From: Adineta ricciae
Taxonomy: Eukaryota; Rotifera; Eurotatoria; Adinetida; Adinetidae
Direction of reading: 5' to 3'
Length of the DNA: 64,000 nucleotides
Assembly (NCBI GenBank): GCA_905250025.1
Contig: CAJNOJ010000463.1
Location: 1-64,000, forward strand
Made by a program: the position numbers and the translations under genes. A model generated the notes under the pieces. It searched no databases. It had not been told where the DNA came from and worked only from the letters and a program-made list of their open reading frames with translations. This document shows positions 33,811 through 47,979 of this stretch, one piece after another (positions within the stretch are counted from its first letter, which is position 1; each line of letters begins with the position of its first letter).

Positions 33811-35586
33811 CTATAAAAGTTTATCATCTTCTCGTTCTTTCATGTGTTGTTGACACCGGAGTAGTCTAAATGATGGAAAAACTCGGTCATTTCGTAAAAA
33901 TCAAGTGATATGCTCGTTACCTTTGTGTTAAAATACTTCGTTTTATCTCTAATATGCGAAAGTTCGACTTTAATGCTTTAAGTTCAATAAATCCTGTGGA
34001 CATTTTAGCACTATAACCATAATAATCATCGAAAAGTTTTAGACACTAAATCAAAAACAACGGATAGATGAAGCTATTTGAAGACAACTCTTCTACCTGT
34101 TTCTCTAATTGATTTGATGGCCAATCAGTTAAATGTTGAATTAAATCACTTCGATAATATTTTTGAATTTCTTGATCACGCTCAGCTTTTGACACGGAAG
34201 GAGTAGAGGGTTCACTTTCCGAACTAAATATAAAATTATCTTAATTTCGAAGAAGAAAAGTCATTGATTTACGTTTGATCTGTTCTTGTCGTTGAGAGAG
34301 GATTTGAACGAGTCGTGGCAATTTTTGTATCAGTTCCTAAACATAATTCTTGTATTTATGAGATAAACGAACAAAGAAAGACTTCCTACCATTCAAAGGA
34401 ATAGAATCTTTCTCAAGAGGTTTATTTGGTACATCGGGTATGGGAGTGGTGACTTGAACAGCTAAACGAAATGATGAACAAATCATTCATGAAATGTGTG
34501 TTGTTACCAGGTTCAGACAGGGATGAATGTAGTGTATTACCATTTCGATCAGAGACTGCTATAGTTGGGGAATCTCTACTATTCGTCGGCGAAAGTGACA
34601 TTCGAGAGTTTTCATCGTCTACGAAATCAACATTCAATGTAATTGAGATCAATGCTTTTGATTTACTTGAACTAGGATGACGATTGTTCGACGACGTGTT
34701 TAGATTTTCATTGGATTGGAACGAATCTTGATTTAAATTATTTGTAGAATGAGAATGTTGATCACCGTTATGATGAGCTTTTATAGTCGAACGAGAGTTT
34801 TGAAATGACTCTTCCATCTTATGTCGAGAACGAACTGTTGAAGAGTTTGTGACATGACTTGATTCTGAATGAAAAGAGAAACTTTTCGACAACATTTTAA
34901 AAGCTTGGTGATATCCAAACCTTTTTTTGTTCGATCATTAGAATTCGATGTGGAACTTGAACGTATCGAGGATGATGTGCTTCTAAATGAATAGATATAC
35001 GAAATCGAACGAGAAATGGCTAATATCACTTACTCATCTGTTGACCATGCTTTTGGTCTTTCCCACTGAGAGATCTCAGTTTTGGAATTATAGAAATAAG
35101 TTTTGCCTGAAATAGATATAGGAAATCTTTCTTCTAATGCATCTACGTTCTTTCCTTACCTTTCGAACTTTTGAATTCGGACCAATCACCACAAATACGA
35201 AGCGGTTTTTTCGCCTAACTCAGAATTACAAAAATACAGACATAGTGAAGCAAATCTATGCATACATCTTTGACGGTCTTTTTATCTTTGTCACCATTTT
35301 GACGTTGCTGTTGAGAGGACGACGACGATGACACCGTTCGATTGTTTGACGAGGCTATACAAAACAAAAACCTATTCAAATGTGAAAACGTTCCTATTAG
35401 ACATGATTTACACTGTGTTCGAATGTATTTTCGATTACTGGATGAATCATCGTTACATCCATGTGTTTGTGAATTCCACTCTCGTTTTGATGACTAGAAA
35501 GATCAAAACATTGAAGTTTCTACAACTAGTTCCGTGCACGATCTATCGACTAACCGAACAGCCGCTTCCATCTTTTCGGCTTTCAT
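33811..35586 (-). CDS. WAC: WAC-like WW-domain adaptor with coiled coil
   Basis: WAC in animals links RNF20/40-dependent H2B ubiquitination to transcription and regulates autophagy. Two parts identify it. The first is a WW domain built from [10 protein letters not shown] and [21 protein letters not shown]; both signature Trp and the Pro are present. The second is the C-terminal block [19 protein letters not shown], then [20 protein letters not shown] and [13 protein letters not shown], which mirrors the C-terminal region of vertebrate WAC. Between them is a Ser/Asn/His-rich disordered stretch (about 34900-34420). At least eight short exons are needed. The 3' end (stop at 33811-33813) is firm. 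The first exon and start (ATG at 35586 chosen) are uncertain because a phase mismatch remains around 35400. Confidence 0.75.
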
Positions 35587-37991
35587 ACAACCTAAAACGA
35601 CGCAATGGATTGAATTCAGAATATTTGAATCGAAAAACAAGTCGCACCCATCCGTTGATCTATGTTTGCTACCATACATCGCCGATACTCAACAGCAAGT
35701 GCATTTGGATCGTGGCAAAACTGACTGGCACACGAAACAAATAAGCACAAACGAATATGGTAACTAGAAATACAATAAAATATTCAGTTAGTACGAATAG
35801 ATAGTTGTAGTTTTTACTCGACGTTGAATCAACAATGGAAATTTAAACTAAATCAGACAAAACTACATCAGAATGTGAGAGAAATTCATTCGATTTTTTT
35901 ACCTAATAGAAAAATAAACTTTAGAAACTAGTAGGAAATTTTTGCCTTATCATATTCTTTGGACTATCTTTTTTGTGGGCACAAATATATCAAATCTGAA
36001 AAGATGAGAGCAAAACGTTCGTATATATGTTATCATTCGAGAGAAAAACTTGGAAATTTTCCTTAACATATGCAATTCGCGACATTGACAAAAAAAAAGA
36101 AAAGAAACTTATCGTCTTTCATTATTGAATCACTTGCTTGCTTGTTTATAAATGAAGAAATAAGAACGTTCTAACACATTTATGCACTTACAATCAATGT
36201 AGAGGGTGATGTTAATGCAACGGGAAAAGGGAAACATGGCATTCGATGTGACATTCATTCGTGTTGAGATCGTTTAACCTAAGACTAACCTTTGAGGAAG
36301 ACATAGCTTTCATTGTACCTGCTTCTAGTTCAAGTTCAGTCGTAGACACACCTCTAAATCTGATCTATGAGGCTAAAACACCCACCCTCAAGATGGCTGA
36401 GTCTTCCTCGCGACGATTCCTTTTCATAGAAAATAGTTATTTGGATGTCGGAACTGTCTTGTGGGACATTCATTGATCTAGCTGATGTTGTACCTATTCA
36501 GCAACAGGATGTTGTCAATCGGGTCCCGATGACTTTAGATAAGTTAGAGCAATGTCATCATAAATAAAGACGCTGACACTAATCTGTTGAGTCGACGATA
36601 TAAAACCGAGATCTTATATTGATTGACAGGTCACAACGATTTTATGACTCTCTTCTAATGTACTTTTCTAGTTTTCTGTCATCACATTGACATTCTTATT
36701 AGTAAATCGTTCGGAGGTGTATCTTACTGATGTAACAGAAGGCAATGTGTTACAACAGACGATCGTATAATCGCTCGCTTAGATCTATGCTCTGTTTGTA
36801 TACATCGTTAGAAACCAGAAGATTGTCTGGAAGATTAAACCTTTCTACAGCTTAATGAAATGCTTCATACTAATCATTAGGCATGCATAGGCCATCGATT
36901 TCGTTTCTAAACATCTGATTCCTTTTCGTTCGGCGAATACTTTTAAATGATCATAAACATTTTCAAGTACTAATTGTGTTGCAGCCGACATAAACAGCAT
37001 TAATGGAAAATAAGCAAGAGGTAAGTGTTACTTGAAAGAGAAAGGTAGAAACAATGATGGATTATATGATCATTTATTGATTGCCAACGTTTACTTTCTC
37101 ATCAAAAAAACATCAGAAGAAAATCTTCATGACGTCAACGTATTTATCTGACTAGACTAGTGAGCTAGATATATACATATTCTCCTCTTTAACGACATGA
37201 TGTTTCTTCTATTCACGATTGATCGCCTGTCAACAAACAACGATAGGCAAATGATGAGTACGCAATGTAATCGAGCGAATAACGAATGAACTTGAACGAT
37301 AATCACTGGCGCATTCCAGTGAAACGATATATGTCTCATCAGTCACATAATCAAAGCCTTCTGATTAAACATAAGTGATGAGCATTGATCTTATCGCACA
37401 TGATCAATTTAGCTCGAAGATTTTCGAATCTACATTGCTCACATGCAAGGCCTATATGTTCCTTCTATTCCTAAACATGAAACTCAGCCAAAGACGAACA
37501 GCGAAACAACATCAACAACAGGACAAAGAGCGTTTTGCCCTTTTAATTGACTGACAATGTAAACAATATTCTGTATGTACTTATTTCGTCTGTTTAGAGA
37601 GAAAACAATACATTTCTGGATGGTGTAGTCTTTCGGAAGAATGTATAGCTATTATTCTTAATTGAATTGACAATAAGGCGTTGTCAATATAACAGACAAA
37701 GAAGAAGAAAAATCACATTAGCCAATATTTGACACGAGTGATTATATATCTATCTATATGTGTATCTATACAGTTTTCTGACATATATATAAATACATAT
37801 ATATGTTTCGTTTATTCCTCATCTCATGAATGAACTAAAGCACCATGAACATAAAAAAAACGAAAAAACAAGACCCTTCTAAAAGAAGAGAAAGAAAGAA
37901 ACATACTGTTTACACAAAAAAAACGAAGTAGAAGAAGAATGGCTGATGATTTCTCCTAGCATAGGGAAAAAAAAGAGGAAGACACAAGAAA
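35587..37991. other. Intergenic, no supported gene
   Basis: A plus-strand patch at about 36265-36600 reads as short coding-like pieces, with a weak resemblance at 36560-36590 to the end of an LTR-retroelement RNase H. It is not strong enough to call. The rest is AT-rich, with TA-rich runs near 37740-37810. Confidence 0.4.
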
Positions 37992-39103
37992 TTAGTTGCA
38001 AAGTAGTGGCAGACCACTATTGCTATCCTGTTGTATCCGATGTAGTTCCTTCACAGCTACATCGACAAGAAGTTGAAAACCGGCTAGATCACCAGTAGAA
38101 CTACTATTCGTCGTCGTCGTTGTTATTAATGAATCATTTGGACAAGCGAGACGTGTTTGTTGTTCACTTGATATTAAATTGATAACAGCTGGATCACGTA
38201 TAGGTTTTAGTAGAACATGATGCCTCGTTGTATAACAAGGTTCGATGGATGATGAGGATGATGATGATGATGATGATGACGATTGTTTATTTAGAACACT
38301 TGAATTATTTGTTAATATTAACGATGGTGAGGAACTTCGTTCGACAAGAAGATTAATATCTGCTGCTGCTGACGATATTTCATTTGATGTATTTTCTCCA
38401 CTAGTCGAACACATTGCCGACAACGAGGGTGATGAACGTTTTTGATCACGTGAAAAACGCCTTGATATGGTAAATTTTTTCGGATCGGTTCCTTCTTTTT
38501 TCAGTAAGTCAGGTAGAATTCGTCGACGAGCATTTATGAACCAATTACAAACTTGATTGATAGATAGATCAGCACGATGAGATAGATTGGCTTTTTCATC
38601 GTCCGTTGGGTAGGCATTGTAACGATGTTCATAGAGCCAATTTTTCAATATACGAACCTGGAATGAAGAGAAAAAAAAACGAACGGTTTCATATAACATC
38701 GAACAACTGCTGTCATTTTTCTTTCGAATGTGCGTTATCTTACACTATCTTTAGGTAGATTAGCTCGTCGTTTTTTCAGTTTCGATGAATTTGTTATTGA
38801 TGACGATGATGAACTATCAAGATCACAATCCGAATCTGTTTGTTCAAGAATTTGACTTCGTTGTTTTTGTTGTATTAGGAGAGATGAACGGTGTGGAGTA
38901 ACAATAACTTCGGATGAATGATGGTAGATAGATGAAGGATAGAGATCTTGATGGTGATGGTGGTGGTGGTGATTATGATGATTGCTATAGTTAATTGTAG
39001 TTGCCGTTGTTGTGGAGGATGACGATGACGAAGATGAAGAGGATGGAGAAAGTAGATTTGTCATTGTTTGATAATGTGGAGAATCGTATGAATGATCAAT
39101 CAT
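37992..39103 (-). CDS. TGIF1: TGIF-type TALE homeodomain transcription factor
   Basis: Exons 39103-38744 and 38657-37992, with an 86-bp intron inside the homeodomain. The domain reads [12 protein letters not shown] then [20 protein letters not shown], with the three-residue TALE insertion, and the recognition helix [20 protein letters not shown]. It is followed by the TGIF hallmark [14 protein letters not shown] proteins are repressors in TGF-beta/SMAD and retinoid signalling. The flanks are low-complexity: poly-Ser and a run of seven or more His upstream, poly-Ser downstream. A polypyrimidine-AG (CTTTTCTCTTCTAG) lies eight bases before the start, so an upstream exon or trans-splicing is possible. 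TGIF1 or TGIF2 cannot be told apart. Confidence 0.93.
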
Positions 39104-42100
39104 TGAGTTTTCTAGAAGAGAAAAGAGGTATTGTCATCATTTAATCGTCATATCAATGAAACGTCAGGTGCAATAGATGAAATAGAAGGGATAGAAAGAA
39201 AATGTCTCTCTTATCTTCTACTATCTGAGAAATGCATACTGAGCGTGCGTGTCGTCGCTTCGCTTCTTTCTTATAACGTTTTCATTTCAAGTCATAGTCG
39301 GGAATCAAATACAGATGGCTTAAGTCAGGACTAGAATACGTTTCATAATTACCACATGATTGTTTTGTAATAGAAAGAGAAGAAAAAACGACGAAGATTG
39401 TTAGGAATAAGAGACTATTTTCAGTAAGATGAAAAGAAAAAAAACTCAGCTGATAAAAAAACGAATCTTGCAATGAAATGAAGATAAATTGAGACACTCT
39501 TATCGAGCTCGTGTTGAAAAACACATGTCAACTTCGACGAACTTATTTTACTATATATCTTCGTCGGACTTTTACAATGATAATGGACATGAGGAGAAAA
39601 TCTAAACTGACTCGACTGTCATTAAACTATCATTTCTTCTTCTGCTTTATTGTTATTGTTCTCACACACGCATACACACGTTCCCTTCTTCATATAATCG
39701 AAAAAGAAAAAGAGATAAGATATGCGACATCACCTTATTCAACAGTAACATGATTAATTTGATTCGTATGATACTGATCGGATGAGAAAATGAATAGGAC
39801 GAAAACGAGTATTTTTCGTTGCGTACTCATTGATCACGTACATTCACGGAGACAAATTACAGAGAAGAAAATGATTGAAAGCTTACAGTTAATTCCACGA
39901 CGAAAATGAAGGTCTTAAACATGAAGACTCTCTCGTCTTCTTCGTTCTTTTACTCCGAAACGAAGAATCAACCAAAGAATCAATCAACATTAATTAAGCA
40001 TGTGCAATCGTCCAAACACCTTAACAGCTGTCTACAGATATCCATCATCATCATCATAAGACGACGTCACTACTGGTTTCAATATCCGTTTATAAAGAGA
40101 AGAAGAAAAAACATCAGATCGTCTTATTGAAGATGATCGATGGGAATCAAGCAAACGAGATAACACGACTCGAGCAAGAAATTCATAATCTCAGCAGGAA
40201 ATGAACTATTGCTAGGTTTTTTTTCGTTAGCCGAAATAAGACAATCTGTCAATCACCTAGTCGACTTCCAGCTGAGATGAAAAGGACAAACAGTGGACAA
40301 CTTACTAGTTAATTCTTTTTCTTCGTATGTCTACTAACAAACTATCCTTCATTAAAAAAACGAAGAAAAACTTACGATTTGTGTCTGTTTATTGTCAAGC
40401 CTTGTTATCTACTACTGCATATCTCTTTTCTTTTCTTTTGAGTGCATATGCTTTCTCTCATTTGACGTTTTATTGTTCTCCATCTTTCTTTCTTCCTTTC
40501 TTTCTCCTGTCTTTTTCTCTCTTACTCTTGATTTTCTGTCTCTCTCTATTGCTTTCTTCTCGTATACACAACAAACTGATTTGGATTATGACTACTACCT
40601 TCATTTTCGTTGAGAAAAGAAAGAGAAAAAGAAAAAGAAATTGCCACAATCGCTGCACTGATGGAACTAAATCAATAAGAAGAAAGAATTTCGTTGTTTT
40701 GAAACGCTTGAAGAAAATTAGCTAGAATAAACAGCAACACACTTCAACTTCGATCTGTTCATGTGTGTGCATATGTATGCTAAGCAAGGTTTCTGACATA
40801 CATACATGCGCAGAGACTCGCTCACTTGATCAGAGTGTGAAGAAACGAAGACCGACAACAAAAGAATGTAAGTGTGTAATGGCATGTGACGAAGAAATAC
40901 GAATATATTCACACACGACATCCTAGATTCAAACTTACGCATAGATATAGATAATACATGTCAAAACTGTCAAATATTGCATACATACACACACATATAT
41001 ATCTCTCTCTGCCCAAATGTGATTACATGGACAACAATAGAACAAATGAGATGTATATACGAAGAGCAAATGCAAATAAACGAATGTAAAAAGTATGACG
41101 AAAAAAAAAACACCAGGAGTGTTTTTTCTTCTTCTCCACTTGAAAAGAAATCAATCGTAAATTGTATCTTTTATCTAGTCCAATATAAAACTAACAAACT
41201 TTTTTCCGAATCATTTCTTTGCCTCATAGATCATGCACGTCGATTGAATGGATCACTTAGAAGATGATTCGTTTTATTTCTTCGACGATTCCTCTCTATC
41301 GCGCTATCATCTCGCCATTGAAAACAATTAGAATGACGGATAGAACAAATTCAAAGGTTGGCTAGCTATCATCTACGTGTCTTTCCCAAAGGAATATCTC
41401 TTCTAAATGTCAACGCTTGGTCGACGAAAGCAAGAAGAAAACGACTACCCATCTATTATGTCACTAACGAAAACCGAGATAAAAGAAATAGGCTATCATC
41501 AGAGTAAATACGTACGGTGTCCTTGAGGGTATGTTCAACTGTTTCTATCTCTAACAGTTTCTGCGTGCAAATGAGAAGAAGAAAACGAAGAATAAGCGAC
41601 TGTAACGTCAACAAGGTAAGAAAAGGAGAAACCTTCAGGTGAAAGACGATTTAAGTTTCATTTTGTATAGCGATGATACTTGTAAGTTCTTCTCCAAACA
41701 CATAATCGAATAGAATTGATCTCGCGATGCTCAAGAAAGTTTATGCATTATGTCAAGAGAGTATTACTCTCTTTAAGCTAACAGTCTGTCATTATTCCCA
41801 CATTGCTTATCTTCCTCCTACATGGCAGAACTTCGCGTTTTCTTGTCTATTTTACGTACATATACACATCATTGTAATCGATTTGGGCCAATGTTAATTC
41901 GCTTTTCATCAATAACAATTAGGAGTCGCAGACGACGACAACGACGAAGAAGAAGAAGAAGACATTCAATCAGCATAATGAAAGGAAGATACTATCATCC
42001 GAACTAATCACATATTTTTACTTAAACGAATGTCAAAACAACGACACACAATCCTGATTGGATTTCACATTTCTTTCGCAGCTGTTTCTCATTGAAATCA

Positions 42101-43512
42101 ATTGCTCAATTTCGTTAGCATCCGATTGACGCATCAAAACGTGCGCTACAACGAGTTTCATTCGTTGACGTTTTTTCTTGCGTCAACAAATTCCTCTTTT
42201 CTCCCTCCCTCTCTCTCTCTCTTTACCGCTAATTCTTCTTCGTAATGTTTGCTCTTTGATTATATGTTGATAAGCTAGAAACAGACATATACAAAACAGA
42301 AGAGAGGAAAAAATGTTTTCAGAACGTCAAAGTAATCTCAAAAGAAGTAAAGAACAGTTGTCATTTTCTTTACGAGAGAGAAGATCTTTATTCTAAACTA
42401 CATTAATAAGCAAAATGTTACTGATGATTTTGTCGCGGATAAATCTGTCAAAATACTAGTCATTTCTTTATTGATTAGATTAGCCTCATATGTTCGGGAA
42501 AAGGAGTCAGGTAGTATACTACTGTTGTTAACAAAAATAAGAAATCGAGGATGAATTACAACTTTCAATATACCTATTTTCACTTAATTCAACATGTATT
42601 AAAATACAGATTTGTTATTTCTTTTTCTCTCTATCCCTCTTCTCTATTCACTCAATACTTGCTCATCAATATGTATCCTCACGGATATGATCTTTAACGC
42701 ACAGCTATACTAATGATTATATCGACATCAACTATGAGAGAAGAAAGAACGCATGTTTCTATCACAGATGAAATATGAAGAGAATAAGAGAACAATATAA
42801 ATCAGTAATTCAGTGACGAATATCGTCTTATACATGTTCGGTTTTTTTTTGTCTCTCAATTACTTTTTTGTTCGCTCTCTACACGTGTACAACGCACATT
42901 GACAATGCCAACGTCATTGTGTACAACCTTAACCCGCGATTATCAATGCTTCCGGCAGTACGAAGAAAATCGGAAAAACATGTATCTTTTGGGCAGCGTC
43001 ATCGGTTGAAATAACAATGCATAGATGGATAAGGAGCGAGAGATAGAGAACAAGATGTGTCAAATAGACAAGGGAAGAGATTGTCGAAGACGTGTANAGA
43101 ACGTGCGCAGAAAAATATTTATCGATAGACATATAGCGAGTGATCGTTAGAGAGACAACTGTTCATTGACATTCGTTTGATTATAAAACGACAGATAAAT
43201 CCAGGGTATCATCGACGTCACATCATTACATGGTATGCTCTAAGTACAAATGACGTCGAAATTTACGATTTAAGAGAAAAGTATATTCTAGAAACGAGAG
43301 TGCAGATTGATCGATAGAATTCCTCGGCTTGTTAGATGTGTTTATTATATTCAAAGATAGATTGAAATATTGGAGAACATTCCACTCAATTCGAAATGCA
43401 AATCATCAGTCTAATCAAAAGTTGCTAGATTAAATGTAGTTGTTTTGCGCGGTGATGGCGATCGATTGGGTATGAAAATACTCGTTGAATCTAATACAAT
43501 CGAAATGTGTTA
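39104..43512. other. 4.4-kb gene-free stretch containing an N
   Basis: Long AT-rich region with polypurine/polypyrimidine tracts (CTCTCT/GAGAGA type, AAGAAG type, for example 40480-40660 and 41930-41965). No supported gene on either strand. The single N at 43097 marks an assembly join. As the upstream side of TGIF, it may hold that gene's regulatory DNA or a distant first exon. Confidence 0.5.
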
Positions 43513-46500
43513 TCAAAATAGAACGGTATGAAACGTACTTGGAACGTGTAATTGACAGGAACCATCTTTTTTATAAATCGGTGGAAGTCTTACTAGATTT
43601 CAAAGTCGAACTCATGTGAAGGAAGAGTCATATGAAAAGATTAACTTACTTGGCTGGACGTATAATAGATTCTTTTCGATGTAGTCATTTCTCGTATCTA
43701 ATTCTTCCAGCAACCAATAGGTTGTCTAAATTAAATGCCTATGTATGTTTTCAAAGGGATAGAAGATCAAATCACAAACCATTTCGCCTTTGCCCTACAA
43801 TAGATGTTAATGATGGAAACGACCAATGAAACGAAAAGTACTTACTTTGATGTGAATTGTTCCACGTTTTTCCATGAGAAAACGGCCAGTTTTATCTAGC
43901 AATTCTTTGGTGTCTTTTGTTATATGAATTTTATTCGCTAAAACATTCGTAGGAGTCAAACAAACTATAATTCATTGTACAAAACTCGCATTACCTTCAC
44001 TATTCGATTCCATTCTTGATCTAAAACAGTCCTTGCAATACATCTATAGACGAATTTCTATTGATGGATACGTACGCTGTGTTCACCGTGTCACCGAACA
44101 GGCAGTACCTAAATTCAGAATTCGTGAGATAACTCCATTGTATTGTTCTACTCACCGAGGCATTTTTGACCCAACCACACCAGCACATACAGGCCCTAAG
44201 CAAACTCTAATCAAATATCGAAAGAATTATTCAATCTACCTGAATGTAAACCAACGCGAATGCGCAACTTTTCATTATTGGAATAGGGCACGAGACAATT
44301 CATTGCTTGACGTATGAGTTCCAATGCCATCGTTGCAATTTGATGTGCATGTTCATTTCCATTCTTTTTCGGTACACCAGAAACAACCATATCTGAAAAC
44401 TCCTCAACAATACAAAACTTCTCCTCTCCAACACTCAACTTACATGCATCTCCAATTGTTTCGACTTTATACACATCATATCGATCAATGATGGTATCGA
44501 ATGTGGTATAGACCCGATTGAGAAACTCGACGACATCGATCGGTTTACATTGACTTGCGATAGTTGTGAACCCAACGATATCACTAAAGAACACAGTTGG
44601 ACTTCAACGATCATCGTCAACGATCGAACAATACCTGAAATATATTGTACAACTGTCGTAATGCTCTGCAGTGACATGTTGACCAACTCGCAATTGTTCA
44701 GCAACACTCTTTGGTAACATACCTTCGAAGAAAATGTTCAAGATTTGTTAGCACGAGCGCGAGACTTACTATACAGCAGACTCTCCGATTTTTGTTTTTC
44801 TTGTTCGAGTTCATATGTCCGCACTTGAACGGCTTGTTCTAAACTCGTTTGATACAAAGACATCTTCTTGAACATCAAATCGATTGGGCTCATTTGCAAT
44901 GGGCACATTTTCTTCAAACTTTTCTGTATGTCTTTACATGTTGGACGGTCGAATGGATTCTCCATAATGCATTGTTTTATCAGTCGGGTGTAGGACGATG
45001 GTAATGGACAAAAATCTTCTTCGACCTCGTTGTTGACATCATGTGTCATCTGAGCAATTTTAGGACGGTATCCGACTTTCATAATTGATTCGACATCATC
45101 GTCCTAAATCGAACTGAGTGTTTGAGAGAAAAAAAGGCAGATAGAGGATTTTTACTCCGAAAGGTTCTGATCGTGTGGCTATTTCGTTGAGAATGACGCC
45201 AAATGCATAAATGTCAATAGGTGAAGTCAGTTTCAATTCATTGATAGAGATCAATTCTGGTGCATAGTAAACACGTTTATATGCTTCAACAGATTGCACA
45301 TATGAATTGACGCTAATTGTGCCTTGACGAAGATGATCAAGGCCATAATCTTCAGAATATAGATAGGACAATCAAGTTGAAACCGTGGATGACATACTTT
45401 ACCTGTTATTTTTACCGTTAAACGTTGGTCAACAACACAGTTCGATGAATTTAATCGACCATGAATCAGATGTCGGCTATGTATGTAAGACAACCCATTG
45501 AGGATATCCATGGCAAACGAAAATCTAGAAAATAATAGAATATGTCATGCGTGATTTTGACTAGCGATGATCTTTACCGGAACGGCCATGTTATTGGTAT
45601 TTTTTCATTTTGTAGAACATCACGTAACGAACCTTTCGGCATATATTCCATGTAAATAATAACTTCATTGGGAAATAAGGATGCACCCATGAATTTACAA
45701 ACATTATTATGATTAAATGTTCGAACAAGACGAACTTGTTCACGTACACGACGTGTTAATTGGAAATGTTTGTGTTTATATTTACGGATGGTAACATATG
45801 TATGTCGGCTGGACGTAAAAGAAAATCGATTGTTGATTCGCAAAATTGTTAACGGAAACTTACAGATAACCAACGGGACAGAAGATTTGCTGGGTACAAC
45901 TTATATTAGACAAGTTTGTTGTGATACTTAAGTTAGTTTCACTTGTTTGTCTTGAAAAGTTCGTTTTCTGACAATCGTTTATAGATGTTAGACTGCTAGA
46001 TTGTTGTGAGCGGGTCGCTAGTCAGGAAAAGACAAACGTTCCTTAATTGTAAATAAACATTTGATAAGCTTACGTTGAACTTCTTTCACATCAATAATCC
46101 AACTTGGATCCCAGAGAAGACGTTGTTCTTTTATTTTGAAGTACTAAGAGAAACAGATTCATGTTGTCACGATAGAATGAACTTCGTGGAATAAGACTTA
46201 CTAAACCAACTCCAATAAATGAAAAGACAACAATTGCACAACCAACAGTAATCAAACCAATCTGAATAGGTTTCAGTGGACACTTGCCACAATCTAATGG
46301 GCAATTTGAACAATTCTCGTACTTGACATCACAAAAGCCATCTCCACAGACTAAAATAGTCTTTTATGGAATTGTCATTGTAATATGTATGGTTACTCAC
46401 TTGCTCTACGATTAACTTGAACATTCATGCTCACGAGAGCAATGTGGATCCAATTTGCTATACCCACTTTGAAATGAGCAATGATTTCCACCACACCAAA

Positions 46501-47353
46501 TACCGGTATGATCACAGTACTTTCATAGACTACAAATTCATTTTTCATCAAACCAACTACATGCGTAGTAAAACTTACTGCGTCCTGCAGGTCCTACCAT
46601 GACTGTGCTGTGATAGATTTGACCACTTGGTGGAATCCTTTGAATGAATAGATGGTACGGCTACGATAAAATTACATTTTATAACACACTTACCATGGTC
46701 CACAGTATGGAACTGTACTACTGATTCCACAAGCATGAACATTTATATGCCATAAACAAACATCTGATTCAATTTTTGGGTCGGACAGATCGAAAGTAGG
46801 TTGATGTGTATGACACCAATGATACCACGATTGACTACTATTCATCGTTCGATTGGATAATCTAGATCAAAGTAGAACTCAACATTCGTTTAGTCACGGT
46901 TTATAAAACAAACGAACGTATATAATGGACGTGGAGATTTTGTAATCGCCCAATCGAAGAACTCTGGTAACAGGTCAATTGAATACGAAACGTTGAACGG
47001 AACATCTTGAGTAACTGCAACATATACGAAAAAGCTAAATATAATACATCCTTCACCGGCAACCGAAATCACCTTTTCTTGGTGGTGGTGTAATCCAATC
47101 GAGATGGACACCTGAAATGCAATCATTTATGAACCACGAGAAAAGTCCTGGTGAGGAACTACCTTTACAATTAGAACCATGCTGTGCTAATGTTTCTGTC
47201 ACTGTTGGCGAAGCATGTGCAGGCCAACAATGAAATCGGCTGTTATCCATATTATGCCACGCAGAACATATTAGACACAAACTTGTCAGTAAAAACTAAT
47301 AGGAAAACTTATTTGACGAATTTGCAAACGGAATACATTACCAGTCGAAACAT
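43513..47353 (-). CDS. Receptor guanylate cyclase with an atypical short ectodomain
   Basis: Single-pass membrane enzyme making cGMP. It begins with a split signal peptide (MFRL then FLLTSLCLICSA). The ectodomain is short, with no recognisable ANF-receptor domain, and ends in a cysteine-rich CGDGFCDVKYENC then CPLDCGKC just before the membrane helix (IGLITVGCAIVVFSFIGVGL). Inside, a kinase-homology domain has HGRLNSSNCVVD in place of HRD, so it lacks the catalytic Asp, as in all receptor cyclases. A linker helix precedes the cyclase domain: VFFSDIVGFTTIAS, YKVETIGDACK with the guanine-specifying Glu, GNEHAHQIATMALEL, RIRVGLHSG, PVCAGVVGSKMPR and YCLFGDTVNTASRMES. Many exons with introns of about 50 bp. 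One intron needs a weak GTTGTA donor near 44640. The stop at 43513-43515 is inferred by reading the last exon through. Confidence 0.88.
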
Positions 47354-47979
47354 TTCTTTTTCGAATCGCAATTAGTACAAATGATCGAGAACATCACAGA
47401 GCTGACATATCGATTGTTTCCATGTGAACGTACATGTTAAGCACCTTATGATCTTTATCTCGCTGTTTATCAGCACATCGCTATCATTCGATAGGTACGA
47501 AAACTTTCCTTTTCTATAAATTCTCATTACTTTTTTTTCTCTTATTTTTCAAGTATATAAATAAAATAAAAAAACATCAACAAACTTTCATCAGTGACAA
47601 AAAAATTCCATATTCTAAAAAAGAAGCAATACAGTGAAGAGAAAAGAAATGACATTTGTGTTTACTAGAGGATAAATCTCAAAATCCAGCACGTTAGTAG
47701 AAAAACGAGCACCGTAGTTTTTCAATGAAGTCGAATCGAGGAGAGAATGAGAAGCTCGCTGTTCATTTGTGGTGATAGTGATTGATACTGAACATCGTGT
47801 CTTGTTTTTCCCAAAGCACCGGTTTGGAAGAAAAATATTTTTAAAAGAAGAGAGAAGACATTTTAACAAGGAAAACACGGCCAGAGAACAAAATTCACAC
47901 ATAAAGAAACAGCGGTTTCTCAACAACTAAGCTAATGCAGATGAAAATGGACAGAAATGAAGGACAAAGACCTATCGAG
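47354..47979. other. Intergenic between the guanylate cyclase and the carrier
   Basis: AT-rich with A and T runs at 47520-47620. A minus frame at 47615-47926 has no recognisable domain. Confidence 0.5.

Noticed and set aside
36265..36610. Possible LTR-retroelement RNase H remnant
   Set aside because: Only a few residues near 36560-36590 look similar; no reverse transcriptase, integrase or LTR nearby.
40327..40725. 132-codon plus frame in the TGIF-cyclase gap
   Set aside because: Translation of a CTTT/TCTC tract; the opposite strand gives an equally long Lys/Arg frame.
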